From: Trema orientale | Lineage: Eukaryota; Streptophyta; Magnoliopsida; Rosales; Cannabaceae | Length of the DNA: 64,000 nucleotides | Assembly (NCBI GenBank): GCA_002914845.1 | Contig: JXTC01000187.1 | Location: forward strand, 512,715 to 576,714 | Direction of reading: 5' to 3' | Shown: positions 34,720-47,448 of the stretch, piece by piece | Position numbering within the stretch: the stretch's first letter is position 1 | How the letters are laid out: each line of letters opens with the position of its first letter | Translations under genes and position numbers: made by a program | The notes under the pieces: model-generated | What the model saw: the letters and a program-made list of their open reading frames with translations, nothing else | Database searches by the model: none | Told to the model about the DNA's origin: nothing

Positions 34720-37511
34720 TTAATCATCATCGCTATCAATATAATCTTCATGTTCATCTTGATCAGTTTCATCATCATCGTCCATCTCCAATTCTTCTTC
34801 GTCTTCTATATAATCATCCATTGTATCATTATGGTCAAGTCCATTATCATCAATAAAAGCATCTTCTTCCACATCATGAATAACATCATCAGAATTTTGA
34901 ACATGTTCATTTTGACTCCCATGAATATAATTAATGGACTCCAACTCACCAAGTTCAACCGTTAGGACAAAGTTTGAGGAGTTATGATCTTGCAGAACAA
35001 CTGGCTCAATATCATTATCTTGAACATCCGATTCACCTCGATAACTTAAGTGTCCTACAATTCTCCAGTTCGGAACATTCAACAAATCATCAATATAAAA
35101 AACTTGCTTAGCTTGAGAAGCAAGTATGTATGGGTCATCTTTATACCACTCAGAATTGATAGCTATACTTGTTATATTTTTTCTACTTTGATTTTCTTCT
35201 TTCTAGGATTGGTATTAAACCATTTGCACTTGAATAAGACAACAGAATATGTGTCCATATAATTGAACTCTTGAATTTCTTCTAAACGACCGTGAAATGT
35301 ATTCCCATCAGTCCCAGGAACAGATATACTACTGTTTTGAGTCAATCGTTTAGAATCCCTTGTGTGAGTTATGAATAGAGTTCCATTTATAATACATATA
35401 GAATAAGATGAGACATAGAAATGTGGCCCAAATGCCAATGAGTATAACTCATCAGTTACTTCAAGGGATCCATTTTGACGTAATTGATACATCTGTTAAT
35501 TCAATTAAAATATAAATTAGATAATAATGAAAATAATTGTTATATAAAGATTGGAATTATAAGTTATATACCTTCCTATAAAATCAAGTTGGAAACTGTT
35601 GTCTTTGTATTTCATCCAGGTTTTGCCCACCTTTTTGTTGGAGCTCCCTCATATGTTCACTATATTATAGGAAAAATATGAAAGTTTAATATAAATCCAT
35701 ATAAACATAATGGTTTAATATTTTTTTGGTTATTGGGGCTTACTCCAAATACTTCTGGATCTCCGGGCAATTGTTTAATATGTACCATTCAGCTTTCTTC
35801 CGAAGATGCATATCAAGTGACACATAAGTCTTTTTTCTAATAGAACAACATTGGGATTGGAACACACTTAAGTGTTTTTGAGGACCATTGTCAATGGCAT
35901 CCTCGTTCCTATTTGGACGATTAAATTTCATCTCAATCTCTTGGAAATACATTGAACAAAATGTTAATGCTTCATCAACAATATAACCTTCAGTAATAGA
36001 TCCCTCAGGATGTGCTCGATTTCTAACATAGTCCTTCAACTTCTTTATATATCTCTTATACAGATACATCCACCTGAAGTGAACAGGTCCTCCAAGTAAC
36101 GCTTCTTCGGGCAAATGTATCACTAAGTGAACCATGATATCAAAAAATACAGGGGAAAATATCGGTTCAAGCTTGCAAAAAATAAAAACTATGGCATCTT
36201 CAGATTTCTCTAAGTCTTTCTTACTCAGACTCGTAGCACATATTTGTTAGAAAAAATTACAGAGTTCAATTATTGTCAATGATATTTCCTTACTTATAAA
36301 AGCTCTTATGCTAGGAGCCAACAAACGATGTATAATAACATGACAATCATGTGACTTCAAGCTAGTTATTTTTGAGTCATTATCAGTTACATTCCTCCGC
36401 AGGTTACTTGCAAAGTTATCGGGAAACTTAACCGACTTAATAAATTGGCAGAATTTACGTCGTTCATCGGCAGTGAGAGTGCATTATGCATGAGGTTTAA
36501 TCAACTTGTTTCCCGATTCATCCAGATGCAACTCTCGTCTTATTTTCATACGAGCTAAATCACGTTGGGCATTAATCGTGTCTTTTGATTTGCCTTCAAT
36601 TCCCAACATTGTGCTAAGAACACTATCACACACATTTTTTTCAATATACATAACATCAAGATTGTGTCTGAAAGTTAATGACAACCAATAATCTAGCTCA
36701 TAAAAGATACATTTTTTTTTCTCCAGTTTAGTTCGTCTTTGTCACGTTTCCTCTTAACCCCTCCATAACTTAGATGTTTACCCGGAAATATATGCGGTAA
36801 CTGTCTCAGTTGTTCTAAAATATCTTCATTATTGAAACACCGAGGTGGGTTTCTTCTCTCTGGTTTCCCATCAAATTCTTTACTTATTCTCATTGAATGA
36901 TTAGTCGGTAGAAAACGTCAGTGACCTATATAACAAGTTTTGGTCTTCAATCTCAATGAAGGGGTGTCTTCGTTACAGATTGGACAAACTTTGTAACCTT
37001 AACCACTCTAACCAGATAAACTACTACGGGCCAGAAAATCATTAACAGTCCACAAAAGTACAGCTCACATTTTGAATATGCTATTACTAGCTGCATCTCG
37101 AGTATCTACCCCGATAACCTATAATTATTTCAACTCCTCAACCAATAGCCTCAGAAAAATATCCATATCTTTCCTTGGAAATTGAGAACTAGGAATTAAC
37201 AATGACATCATGAAATAACACTCCTTCATGCATAGCCACGGTGGCAAGTTATAAGTCATCAATACCACTGGCCACACACTATAAGACAAACTCATGTTGC
37301 CAAATGGATTGAATCCGTCTGCCGCTAATCCCAATCGTACATTCCTTGGTTCTTTGGCAAATTGAGGATATTTGCGATCAAACTCTTTCCATGCTTCACC
37401 ATCAACCAGATGTTTTAACACCCCTTCCTCATTAGAACGACCTGAATAATGCCACCTTATACTTGTTGTACTGTGCCTCGACCCGTACAATCGCTTTAAC
37501 CGCGGTGTCAA
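34720..37511 (-). pseudogene. tnp2-type CACTA transposase with DUF4218 and DUF4216 regions, decayed
   Basis: Read on the minus strand from 37511. The first part has VRLGLAADGFNPFGNM, YSVWPVVLMTYNLPPW and CMKECYFMMSLLIP, the hallmark of the tnp2 transposase family (catalytic core). It continues through PERRNPPRCFNNEDIL (36693-36893) and FRHNLDVMYIEKNVCDSVL (36484-36684), then LPEEALLGGPVHFRWMYLYKR at 35740-36135 (DUF4218-like), YSLAFGP with DTYSVVLFKCKW at 35172-35492 (DUF4216-like), and a very acidic tail at 34720-35085 (EDEEELEMDDDD). Stops and frame changes separate these blocks (for instance near 37100, 36480 and 35730). The N-terminal transposase-associated domain is not seen; 37540-38000 is AT-rich instead. 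Confidence 0.9.
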
Positions 37512-38655
37512 TGGGAAATACTGTACTAAATATTTAATTATTTATTAAAATGTATAAGTTATTGTCTACAAGTATTAAATAGTTATTATTACCTTTTATT
37601 TATTTCTTGTATGATTATTATTATATCTTATTAAATTAAATTATTAATTTATTTAATTAATCCTATTATCATTTATTAATTTTTATCATATATTTTATTA
37701 TTAGATCATATTTTTAATTAAATTACAAAATTTATTATAATCTAATTTCATCATTTATCTCTCACAATATTATAAAAAATAAAATATTCTCACCATATCA
37801 TAAATCCAAAATAATCACACACTATCTAACCATATCACAAATCCAATATAACAAAATCATATTACACAATTTAAATAATTTAAACTAATATATTATTTAA
37901 TTCATAAATCTAATAATAATATAATTTAATTCCTATTTTTAATATCTAAATAATTACTTAAAAATTATTTTTCATTTTCTAAATAAATCTTTAAAATACA
38001 AAAAAAAAAAACTAACTGGTGTGGATGGCGGTGGTCCGACGGCGGCGGCGGCAGAGTTGGCGGGGGCAGCAGCTCGCTGAAAGAGAGAGAGAGAGAGAGT
38101 TACAAATATAAAATGAGGGAAATAGAGAGAGAGATATAGAGTATTACCTGGAGATAGAGAGAGAACGAGGAGAGAGAGACAAATCCCATGGTTGGAGAGA
38201 GAGAGAGCGGTGAAAGAGAGAGAGAGAGAGCGGATAAAACTGTCGAAGAAGACGATCTGCAGTTTTTATTTTGCAGGACCTATAGCGGCGACAATAAACT
38301 ACAAATGTCGTCGCTATATCCTTGACGATAATGTTTTGATTTTAATTTTTTTTCTGGTCAAATTTGGGCGGGTGGTGTGATATTTTCACATTCCCCCAAA
38401 AGGCGCCGATTTTTCCATGGGTAAGTTACTGTGCAAAGGGCGCATTTTTTCGTACATGCTATAACGACGACAATACCACGTCGTCGCTAAGCTTTTCCCT
38501 AAATGTCGTCGCTATAGAAGTTTTGGTCAATATTTAATTGTTGAACTTCAATAATGACGACATTCAATTTATCGTCGCTATACATATGGGTCTATAGCGA
38601 CAATATTTTGTCGCCGCTATAGATGTCGTCGCTATAGCCCCTTTTTCTTGTAGTG
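37512..38655 (-). repeat. CACTA 5' region: AT-rich leader, GA microsatellite, subterminal repeats
   Basis: 37540-38010 is very AT-rich. A GA-rich microsatellite with a GCGGCGGCGG patch occupies about 38030-38240. From 38280 to 38655 TATAGCGACGACA-type units recur, ending in the terminal repeat. The transposase promoter should lie here because both genes read leftward from this end. Confidence 0.75.
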
Positions 38656-38658
38656 ATC

Positions 38659-40122
38659 AAGTTAATTTCATAAATAATTGGCTTTTAGACTTAAATCCAA
38701 TATTCTACTCAAATTAAGATTAGCTAACAAGTTCTTTTAATTGGATTGGGAATTATCCGGTGATATTGAAAATTTAGGCACTCCTACTAATGTGTGACAA
38801 TCGCCCACCATATATTTGTAACTTGAATTTGATGTGTCCACTTGCCTAATTAACTTAAATTTAACTAACTTCAAAGGTTTATTTTAAATGCGTGCAACTA
38901 ATTAATCATAATCTTAGCTCTTCTTAATTCGTTTTAGTCCCTTGATTTAAAAGAGAAATCGGTATATTGTAATCTCTGAAAGCAGAAGATATATACAACT
39001 AAAAATTGAATACCAACATATACAGCAGTCCTATGGTTTTCATGATATACCAGTCTTCGTAATTATTTAGTCTCTCTCAAGCTTATATAAATCTGTTTGA
39101 GAAGCAAATTAATCTTGCGTAAATTTTAGATTAGCGAAAAGGGTAAAACAAAAAGTCTTGACACCTCAGGCAGAGGCTGGTATTGCAACTAGGGATGTGG
39201 ACCGGGCTATGACTAATTTGAGTCCAAATGACATTTTAGTTGGGACCACTTCTTATGGTAATTTTTTCTCTTTCAGGATGAGTGGTTACTATGTTTATGA
39301 CCCGGTTTTTTTATCTATGAAAAATAGTTAATAAACAGAATGACCAGTTCTAACAAAATGACATTTTGAAAAATTGTTCTAAGAATGTATCTAGACCAAA
39401 CTGAGTCCCAGTCCTGTCCATTTGGACCATTTCCATTGCAACTATGGTTTGCCGCAAGCATTCGAGTGGGCTTGGTCTTAGACTCTTTAGATAACTTGAT
39501 CATATAATGTACATATTTCAAAGTGGGCTTTGACTTTCCACAATTTTAAGCCCAAGTATTGAAAGCGTCAAGGGGTAGACTGTGTGGTCATCATGATTGG
39601 CTTCGGTTATATTTTAGCAAAACAAGTCCTATAGAATCAACATAATACATTTTGCAAGTTTTCTAGATTAATTATAATGTTTTTTTCTTTTTACAGCCTT
39701 AAAACATAATTTAAATTAACAGCTTCTACATGGCAGTTAATGAGCCGAGTAGTAAAACAAACTTATAAATGTCCTAACTATACATTAAAAAACAAATTAA
39801 ACCATAACGTATAACGTCACCCGGCCAAAAGATGATTAAAAATAAAGATGTATCTAGGGAAAAGAAAAAAAAAATTGGTGGATAAAGTTACTAAACAATA
39901 GCATCAGTCCATGTGGATATGTGTTTCTGATGATTAAAATCTTAATACAAACAAAAGAAAAAGGTCTTAGTACCATTATACATACTATTGCTAATACGAC
40001 TTCGTAACAAGATAAATAGCATCAAACACAATATATCCGAATAAGGTATTTTCACATAAAATAGTACAATTATTGGTTTCTTGAACCGAACAAACTGAGT
40101 TAATTTACTATAATCAAGAAGA
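38659..40122. repeat. Duplicated segment, copy C (3' flank of SDR-3)
   Basis: It continues the target sequence of the CACTA element (AAGTTAATTTCATAAATAATTGG) and matches copy B closely to about 39640 and copy A in order of landmarks to the SDR stop codon. It lacks the MITE seen in copy B (compare 39020-39060). No separate gene. Confidence 0.8.
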
Positions 40123-41865
40123 TTAATTAAAAGTCTTCATTAAAGTAGGGTTAACAACACTAAACCCGCCATCAACCACGAGATTAAGCCCGCTGATGTA
40201 ATGTGCCTCGTCACTAGCCAAGTAGAGGGCAGCGTTTGCCACGTCAACAGCTTTAAGTACGTGCCCTTTGAGATTGCCCATTTCACTCAAATGCTCCTCC
40301 ATTTTCTCCTTTGCTTCACTAGAATAAACCCTCATCATCTCAGTCACCACTGCATAAGGCGAAACGCAATTGACCCTTATACCAAACTGACCAACTTCGG
40401 CCGCCAAGTTCTTGGCCAACCCCAAAACAGCATACTTTGACGCCGTATAAGGGTGTGTCCCCAGCCCTGCGATTGACGTACAAGCGCTAGTAGTGAAGAG
40501 TATGCATCCCTTCTTTTGGGGTATCATAACCCTAGCTGCATGCTTGGCCCCCAAGAAACCTCCCACCAAGTTGACTCCGATGACTCGGTCAAGGTCCGAC
40601 TTGGTGGTGTCCAAAATGCCGCCGAAGGGCCTGTCGATTACGCCGGCGTTGTTGAACATCACGTCGAGATTTCCGTGCTCGGCCACGACGGTGTCGATGA
40701 GGTTAATGATGTCGTCTTCCATTTGGACGTCGCAGTGGATGAAGGAGACGTTTTCGCCGAGGTTGTCGGCGATGGCTTGGCCTTCGTCGTCTTGGATGTC
40801 GGCAATGACGACTTTTGCTCCGTTGTCATGGAATACTTTGACTGCACTTGCTCCTATCCCTCTTGCACCGCCGGTTATGATTGCCACCTTGCCTTCTAAC
40901 CTGAATTATTACATATATTATCGTAAGTAATTATTTTATCAAATTAAGTAAATCATTGTTGAAAAACGAATCTTTACATGTATGTACATAGTTATAAAAG
41001 AAAGAAGGCGAAAAAAAAATTGTTTCTATAACAACGCTATGTTTCCCTTGGTCCACCTGTGAAAATGATATATATTCTTGGTTACCATCCAACTTCGTAT
41101 TTATTTGACCTTAACTATGCTACTATATGTGTATGTATGTGTATATATATTCGAATAGAGACTCAAGTGTACTTTGGATTTATCTCAAAAAAAAAAAAAA
41201 AAGATTTAATCTGGACTTCTTATTATTCAGGATATTAATTCATTGAATTAATGATACATACATATATATATAGTAAGGTTTAACCAGTAATCAATATGTA
41301 GAATCGTTAGGATATGTATTATATTGGGAGAATTATTGAAAATTAGAAGATCATCAAAGATCTATTTTTTCGTATAAATCGCTAAATAAAATAAAATAAA
41401 ATAAAATCTTTCGTGTAAATAGCAATGAACTTAAAGATAAAATAGAATAAGGTATCCATCGAAAATGAAAACCTAATAATAATATAGAGGAAGGAACAGA
41501 GAGGGGACTTATAAATTTGTGATTATTAAAATTTTAACAACAATTCTACGTTCGTATATGTATATATATTTCGAAATCTAAAGTATCAAAGTGCATTTGT
41601 TTATAACATATAATATAGTATTTGTAGTTTCAAATAGTTCTATTAATGAAATACATGCATACACACTCGTATATAGATACATATATGTATATATACTTAC
41701 TGTAAAGGACATGCATATATATGTACAAGTTTTTCCAAAACAAATTAATAGCTTTGCGCGAGATTGAAAAGAATTCTTGAACATGTTAATACTTTAAATA
41801 AAATTACATAAAATGCAGTTTAGTTACCTTTTCTTGGGTGCTGCAGAAGTATCAAGAGTACTCAT
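40123..41865 (-). CDS. Short-chain dehydrogenase/reductase SDR-3 (SDR110C-like), two exons
   Basis: A predicted 271-residue NAD(H)-dependent oxidoreductase, sister of SDR-2. Exon 1 is 41828-41865 (MSTLDTSAAPKKR), the intron 40901-41827 (927 bp), exon 2 40123-40900. Cofactor loop TGGARGIG at 22-29, Asp 47, NNAG at 96-99, Ser 151, Tyr 164 and Lys 168 are all present. Differences from SDR-2 are few and conservative through residue 198, then cluster: after PYAVV it reads TEMMRVYSSEAKE, one residue shorter than SDR-2 and with several substitutions. The C-terminus is also shorter (MKTFN). This loop closes over the substrate in SDRs, so substrate range may differ. The promoter, leader and flank were copied with the gene. 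Confidence 0.94.
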
Positions 41866-41956
41866 CGCTTAGTATACTTAAAGACAAATTAGCACTCAAC
41901 AGGCAAGAGGTTTATTAAAACAAGGGATCTGGGATTTTCTTATGGTTTGCTCTTTC

Positions 41957-41963
41957 ATTTATA
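41957..41963 (-). promoter_or_regulatory. TATA box of SDR-3
   Basis: TATAAAT on the minus strand, 92 bp before the start codon, in the same context as in SDR-2 (CTCCTATAAATGAA versus CTCCTATAAATGAAG). Confidence 0.6.
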
Positions 41964-41969
41964 GGAGTA

Positions 41970-42706
41970 TGCTAGTGATCATCACCGACAATATAGTAAT
42001 ATTAATGGTTAACGTGGCAATATACAATTAATAAAATTATATGCTCTTAGAACTCGTACGTCATGGATTTGAAAATACCAGTTCGACATGAATTAATTAA
42101 TTTGGTATTTAATTTACAAGTAACTATATAAATATTGTTGAAAACAAGTAATATAGTTAAACGTCGGATTGATGAAAATTTCCACATTAAAACATAATGT
42201 ATAAGTGTTTTTGTAATATTTCAAAACAATGATGTAGTAGTATTTTTGTTAGTTTCTTAGCCAAAAAAGAAAAAAGCCTAAACTAAACTAAAAACTAGTA
42301 TTTTTAATTAGCTTTGATTTGATCAAAGCAGTTGACTTTGTGTCCATGTGCTCAGCAAGAGGAAGTAAATTGCGTAGTACCTTCAAAACTCAATATTGCG
42401 TGCATTTTGGTGCTCAGCTAAACTGTATTTTTGATATATACTCCAATGTCAAATGCCAATTTCCTGTATCTAGCTAATTCAGTTTCCTTTTCATAAGATT
42501 ACTCGTATTCCACGAAAACTTGGTTTGATTTTTCTGTATCTTGCTTCGGCATTTTTTAACGGAAAATGATTTAAGTTGTCAACGAAATTAGAGGAAGATC
42601 TATGTAGGACTTGACACGTACTGGATTCAGAATCACACACCTCAGCTTGAGAATAATTAAAAAAAGAAACTCCCAATTAACTAGGTCAATAAAAATTTGA
42701 TACCCT

Positions 42707-42756
<50 letters not shown>

Positions 42757-43084
42757 TATACACTTGATTAAAGTATAGCATAATGAAGAGGTCGATCGAT
42801 TAAGTTTTGAAGTCAACTTAATTAACTAAGATAACAATTGTTTAGAGTGAAGTCAAAGCCGCGTTATGAAACAGTGAAACATGCATATTATGTAAACATA
42901 TATATATATATATTTATTTGAAATTCCTTTCACCATTAAAATACATTTCTTATATTAAAAATAGTAGATTAAAATCTCTTCCAAAGTAACAATTAGGTTA
43001 GTCCTATCATTAGTCTCCTAATAATAACTTAAAACTTATTTTGGTTCTCAACTTATATTTATGTCTCAATTTTGGTTTATCTAA
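41970..43084. other. SDR-3 upstream DNA with AT microsatellite, no gene
   Basis: The first 80 bp continue the similarity with the SDR-2 promoter. An AT dinucleotide run at about 42711-42752 is the main landmark. I see no gene. Confidence 0.6.
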
Positions 43085-43535
43085 ATTGATAAAACAGGGC
43101 ACGATCTTCTCAACCAGCAGTGGTCGACCAAAGACGTAAAAAATAGAAAATACAAGAACGAAAAAAACAACACCACAAATTTATAGTAGTTCAGACCAAA
43201 CCAATATTAGGCTTGATCCTACATCCACTTTCGATCTGCACCTCTCAATCCACTATATCAAGAATTATACACGCTCAAACTCAAAGAGTTTCTCTCAGCC
43301 TCACTTTACAAAATTAGTTCTTGAACTCAACAAGAATTTCACTTCAGGACCAGAACAAATGCTCTCTAAAACTTCTCTTCCCAATACCTAATTACACCCG
43401 AATTCACTTAATGATTCTCTTCATCTGTTTTTAGCTAAAGCTACAAGTATATATAGCAATTACATTAATTGACGAAGCCTAAACAAATAATCTAATTGGC
43501 TAAAGAGAAATAACTAACTCTGTTTTACAAGTGAG
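43085..43535. repeat. Probable LTR fragment interrupted by the next element
   Basis: A CACAAATTTATAGTAGTTCAGACC-like segment followed by CCTACATCCACTTTCGATC resembles the conserved R/U5 portion of plant copia LTRs as I know them. It has no partner in the window, so I cannot define its ends. Confidence 0.35.
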
Positions 43536-43541
43536 CTAGCT

Positions 43542-45842
43542 TGTCACGACCCAAACCCTAGGCCAATAGCAGAAAGGGAATTTCACAGTGGAAATTCAAA
43601 AGTTGTTTTTGAAAAATTTATAAAAATTATTTTAAAAGTAAAATTCCCACAATTTTGTGATCACCATTAGACATGGATTGTTAATAAAATTTATTTAAAC
43701 AAACCACCAGCATTATCAGCAGTCTCACAATCCAGCATACTAATTATACAGACCGAGTTCGTGAAACGGACCCTCAAGTATCTTATTACAAGCCAAGATA
43801 ATTAAACAGAGTTAATCTAAATAGTTACCGATTCCCAGTAAGGTAACTAGCTTCTACTACTCTGCTCCTGAATCTCCAAAATCACACCGAGTACTACCTG
43901 AGAGGGGAAAAGTAAGAGGTGAGTATTCACATACTCAGTAGGAATTCAATTACCTTTTGGATGGATGCAATTTCTCAAACCTGCATGGTTAGTACCTTTA
44001 AATCTATTTATAAATCAAATTTATAAATCATTGGTATCCAAAATAATCATATATTCAAAATGAAATCCAAAACACATCATTCTGCATATCATACATCAAC
44101 AGATAAATAAGTGAGCTCTCATCCTCCCATCATGACTCTATAATACCTCAGTAGCAGAGGTACCCAGCATCCTGACACTACCCGTAAGCGTATCAGATAA
44201 AAACCTGCGCAAGGGCTTAGGTCTCTCACCTAGTACTGCAGCAACTCGTCAGTGATCTAAAATATCGTGATGTTATAATGGAACTCAAGTATCTGATCCT
44301 ATGGTATGTACAACATGTAAAATTTCACTACAACTACGCATCCAATAATCAAATCATGCTTTGAAAATCCAAATTGGCATTATCTGGGATTTACTGTACA
44401 TGTGCAGCACACAGTTGTTTTACTCCATGACTACAATATAAAAATATGTATATAAATCTATACAGTCTAATCCCAGTATAATCTAATAATTTTTAACCAT
44501 TAATCCAATCATCGTAAACTCACGATTTTTCATAAATAAATTTTAATGCAATTAAAATTCAATACAAATATAATTAGGTAATCAAACTCCTATCTCGATA
44601 TGGTAGCAATACCAGACTAATAATGCTTGAAGTATCCCCTGTTGGTCACTCTGGTGTTTGAACAACAATTTCTAGATCTTGGTAAGTCCACTTGAAAAAG
44701 TGATTTTTCCATCGAAGCCTCAAATGGAGAAATGGAGATCACCACTGAATTCAAGGCACTCAAAAATATTAGTTTAGACATATAACTTATAAAAAAACGA
44801 GTCTCTGTGCGGGACCGGTCTGTGGCACGCAAAACGGTGCAATTTTGAGCTATGAAATTCTAATTTTTGTTCAACTTCGAAACATAGTGGTATTTTATAT
44901 CAAAATTCATCTCTCGACCTCACTGAGTCCAAATTCAAAGTCATAACTCAGTTTCGAGATCCCGAGCATTAATTACGCTCAAAAATCCAAAAATTACAAT
45001 AATACCACTTTTTGTAGATATTTAGAAAAATGTCCTCTTTTTCTAATTACCATTTACCGTATTTCCAGTTATCGTTTTTACTTCTACTAACCGTAATTTT
45101 TCATGATTTTTAACCCTCTTTCACCTCGTAAATTTACTTTGGGTAAAATAATTACTTAACCAAAAATTTACGAAAATATCACTTTTTACAAAGTTGGTAA
45201 AAATGGTCAAAATGGTGAAAATCTTACTGGAGAAGAATTTCACTGAGCAACCATTTGGAGGTGGTCAGCGATGACGAGACGAGCTCACACGTGCTGGTGG
45301 TGACGACAGGCAGCGTCGGACGACGCACCAGTAGCCGGAAAATCGAATTTCTAGCATGATCTTCGGAGGCTTGCAGCGGCAACGAAGCGGCTCGGGACTG
45401 GCAACATTGGCTTCATCGGTGCCAGCTCTTCAATGCGGGTCGGTACGTCGGCGAAGACGAGCGGCGATGGCACAGCGGCAGAGCTCACCAGAAAGCTCTC
45501 CTTTTCTCTCTTTTTCTCTCTTCCTCAAGGCTTCTTTTTTGGGAATTTGAGAGTTTTGAGGGGTTTATAAGCAAAATCTGAACACTGTAGACCTCTATTA
45601 AAATATTCAGATATTTTCTTTATTTTATTGCGAAAATTGATAATTACGACAATGCCACTCAACATAAAAAGTCCAAATTACCCTTAATAAAATTTAGTTT
45701 TTGCATGGCTGACTCAAATCAGTTAGTAAATAACAACTAACTTCCTGATATGTCTAACTAATTCTTCTTGAGAACCACTTTTCAACATAAACTTTCAATA
45801 TTTGATACACTAAATTTTATTTTTTGTTTCACATTTGATGTC
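43542..45842 (-). mobile_element. Probable solo LTR of a Ty3/gypsy element, 2301 bp
   Basis: The segment begins TGTCACGACCC and ends GATGTCA, TG to CA, with CTAGCT directly on both sides (43536-43541 and 45843-45848), a possible 6-bp target duplication (5 bp is usual). On the minus strand a TATA-like TTATAAACCCC lies near 45565, followed by a transcribed-looking leader, as expected for U3 then a long R/U5. No internal coding region or PBS follows, so it would be a recombined solo LTR. The palindromic CTAGCT makes chance agreement more likely than usual. Confidence 0.5.
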
Positions 45843-45848
45843 ACTAGC

Positions 45849-46223
45849 TAGTTTATAAAATAGTGATTTAAACTAAAATTTGGGGTGAAAAATATTGATT
45901 CAAAAGAACACAGCTTAGGTTAACGGAAAGTGATACTTGAAAATCCTGCGATTAAAATGATACTTGAAAAATCTATGATGAAGGTTTCATATGGATATAC
46001 GACCATTAAGGTGTGGAGCTGACTCTACTTGAGGCCTCATATGTTCGTCGTTTTCTTCTTTGTTAAAATCTAACTTTCCTGTGATCAGCTCAACTAAAAC
46101 CTTGTTAATAAAATCAAAAGAAAGAAAACCTTATATTAACTAGCAATCTAATAACATATATAAATACAAATAGCAATGTTCACTGACGTAAAACATAATT
46201 CAGGACAATAAATTAACTCATTT
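45849..46223. other. Intergenic DNA, no gene seen
   Basis: A short direct repeat (GATACTTGAAAAT near 45932 and 45960) and otherwise featureless AT-rich DNA. Confidence 0.45.
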
Positions 46224-47448
46224 TCAACTGATGAGTGAGTTTTACTCACGAATTAGATATAATTTAAGTAAGGCATTTTTGATGTTTTGTTTGTAGGTTA
46301 ATTAATTTTGGTGCACTTGGTGAAAATTGCATGATTTATGGCGAGTTGGGCAAAGAAGAGAGCATATTGACACTTGTCATTGGCACTAGAGTGCTTTGGA
46401 GGTTCAAAAAAAGGAGTGAAATTTTAAAGAAAAAAAAAAGTTCCAGAGGATATGGCACCCCAGCGCCATGTTATTGGCGCTCCGGTCCTAGTTCGACCTT
46501 TTGACCTAGTTTTTGTAGTGGCCACTTCCTAGCTTATAAATAGGTCTTTCTTAGAATTATTTCGGACATTTTCAAGCCAAAAATAACTCAGAAAATAAAG
46601 AAGAAAGCGAGAGTGAAGGATTGAAGGCGGAACGATTGGCAACCCGGAGACGGAATGTCATTGATTCAACTTCTAGTTTTTTCTACTCTTCTTTGTTCTT
46701 TTTTCTTCTATATCTAGGAACATGTTTGGAGTTTGTTTTCTCTTTACTATAAATTAATTTTATTTTCTAGGACTACAATGTAGTCAGATTCTGATATTTT
46801 GATTTATTTCAATTTCATTTCAAGTTTATATTTATTTCCCATTCTATACTAATTGTATTAATCTATGCTTAATAATTGTGAGGATTTGGCCAATTTTTGC
46901 ATAAAATTAGATATTTAATCCAAGATCTAAGAATGGAGGATTGAATTTGTCTTAGTTAATATGACATAAGATTATCATAGGATAGAGATATCTATGAAGC
47001 TTGTGCAATTTTATGAATTTTTAGTACTTAATGAGTTTTGGTAGGTTCATAGTTTATACTCAGATGTTAGAAATTGTCTATTAAAACATGCTTATTAATT
47101 CTCGAGAGAGATTGATAGATAAATTAGATAAATTCGTTGTTAACATAGGGAATGAACATTAATTAATTGGATTGAATAATTTAGACGGATTAATCTAGGT
47201 GAATCGGAAATCCTAGGTCTTTAGCTACTTGATTGTCCTATTTTTTATTTTGTTTTACTTTTCTTTTTATTTAGTTATTAGATTTATTTTTGTGAAATAT
47301 TTCTTTTTGATTTGCTTTCAAATAAAATTAGAGTTAGAATAATTTTGGTACTTAGTAAGCACAGTTCTCTTAGGAACGATACTTATATTTACACTTTATT
47401 ACTTGTTCGATACGTGCACTTGTGTTTAATAAATTCCACAACATCAAC
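46224..47448 (+). mobile_element. Solo LTR, 1215 bp, with TCAAC target duplication
   Basis: The LTR runs 46229-47443, from TGATGAGTGAG to CCACAACA, with TCAAC exactly on both sides (46224-46228 and 47444-47448). The plus strand has a TATA element (CTTATAAATAGG near 46533) and the segment GGAACGATACTT...CGATACGTGCACTTG near its end, which I associate with Athila-like gypsy LTRs. No PBS or coding DNA follows. The insertion lies in one unit of a local tandem repeat, whose second unit (47539 on) is uninterrupted. Confidence 0.88.

Larger units (their letters stand above)
32234..38658 (-). mobile_element. CACTA (En/Spm-type) DNA transposon, 6419 bp, with target duplication
   Basis: The element runs 32237-38655. 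It begins CACTATAGGAAAAGG and its other end reads CACTACAAGAAAAAGG on the complement. The flanking ATC at 32234-32236 and 38656-38658 is the 3-bp target duplication expected of CACTA elements. Both ends carry many TATAGCGACGACA-type subterminal units. A decayed tnp2-type transposase and a TNPA-like gene read on the minus strand. Copy B of the host duplication, at 21991-22010, gives the uninterrupted target (AAATCCCATCTGGTTAA), so the insertion is later than the B/C duplication. The two TIRs differ at several positions, and both genes contain stops, so this copy is unlikely to be autonomous. Confidence 0.95.

Noticed and set aside
45356-45550. 64-residue GC-richer frame inside the candidate solo LTR
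   Set aside because: It is antisense to the probable LTR transcript and has no domain.
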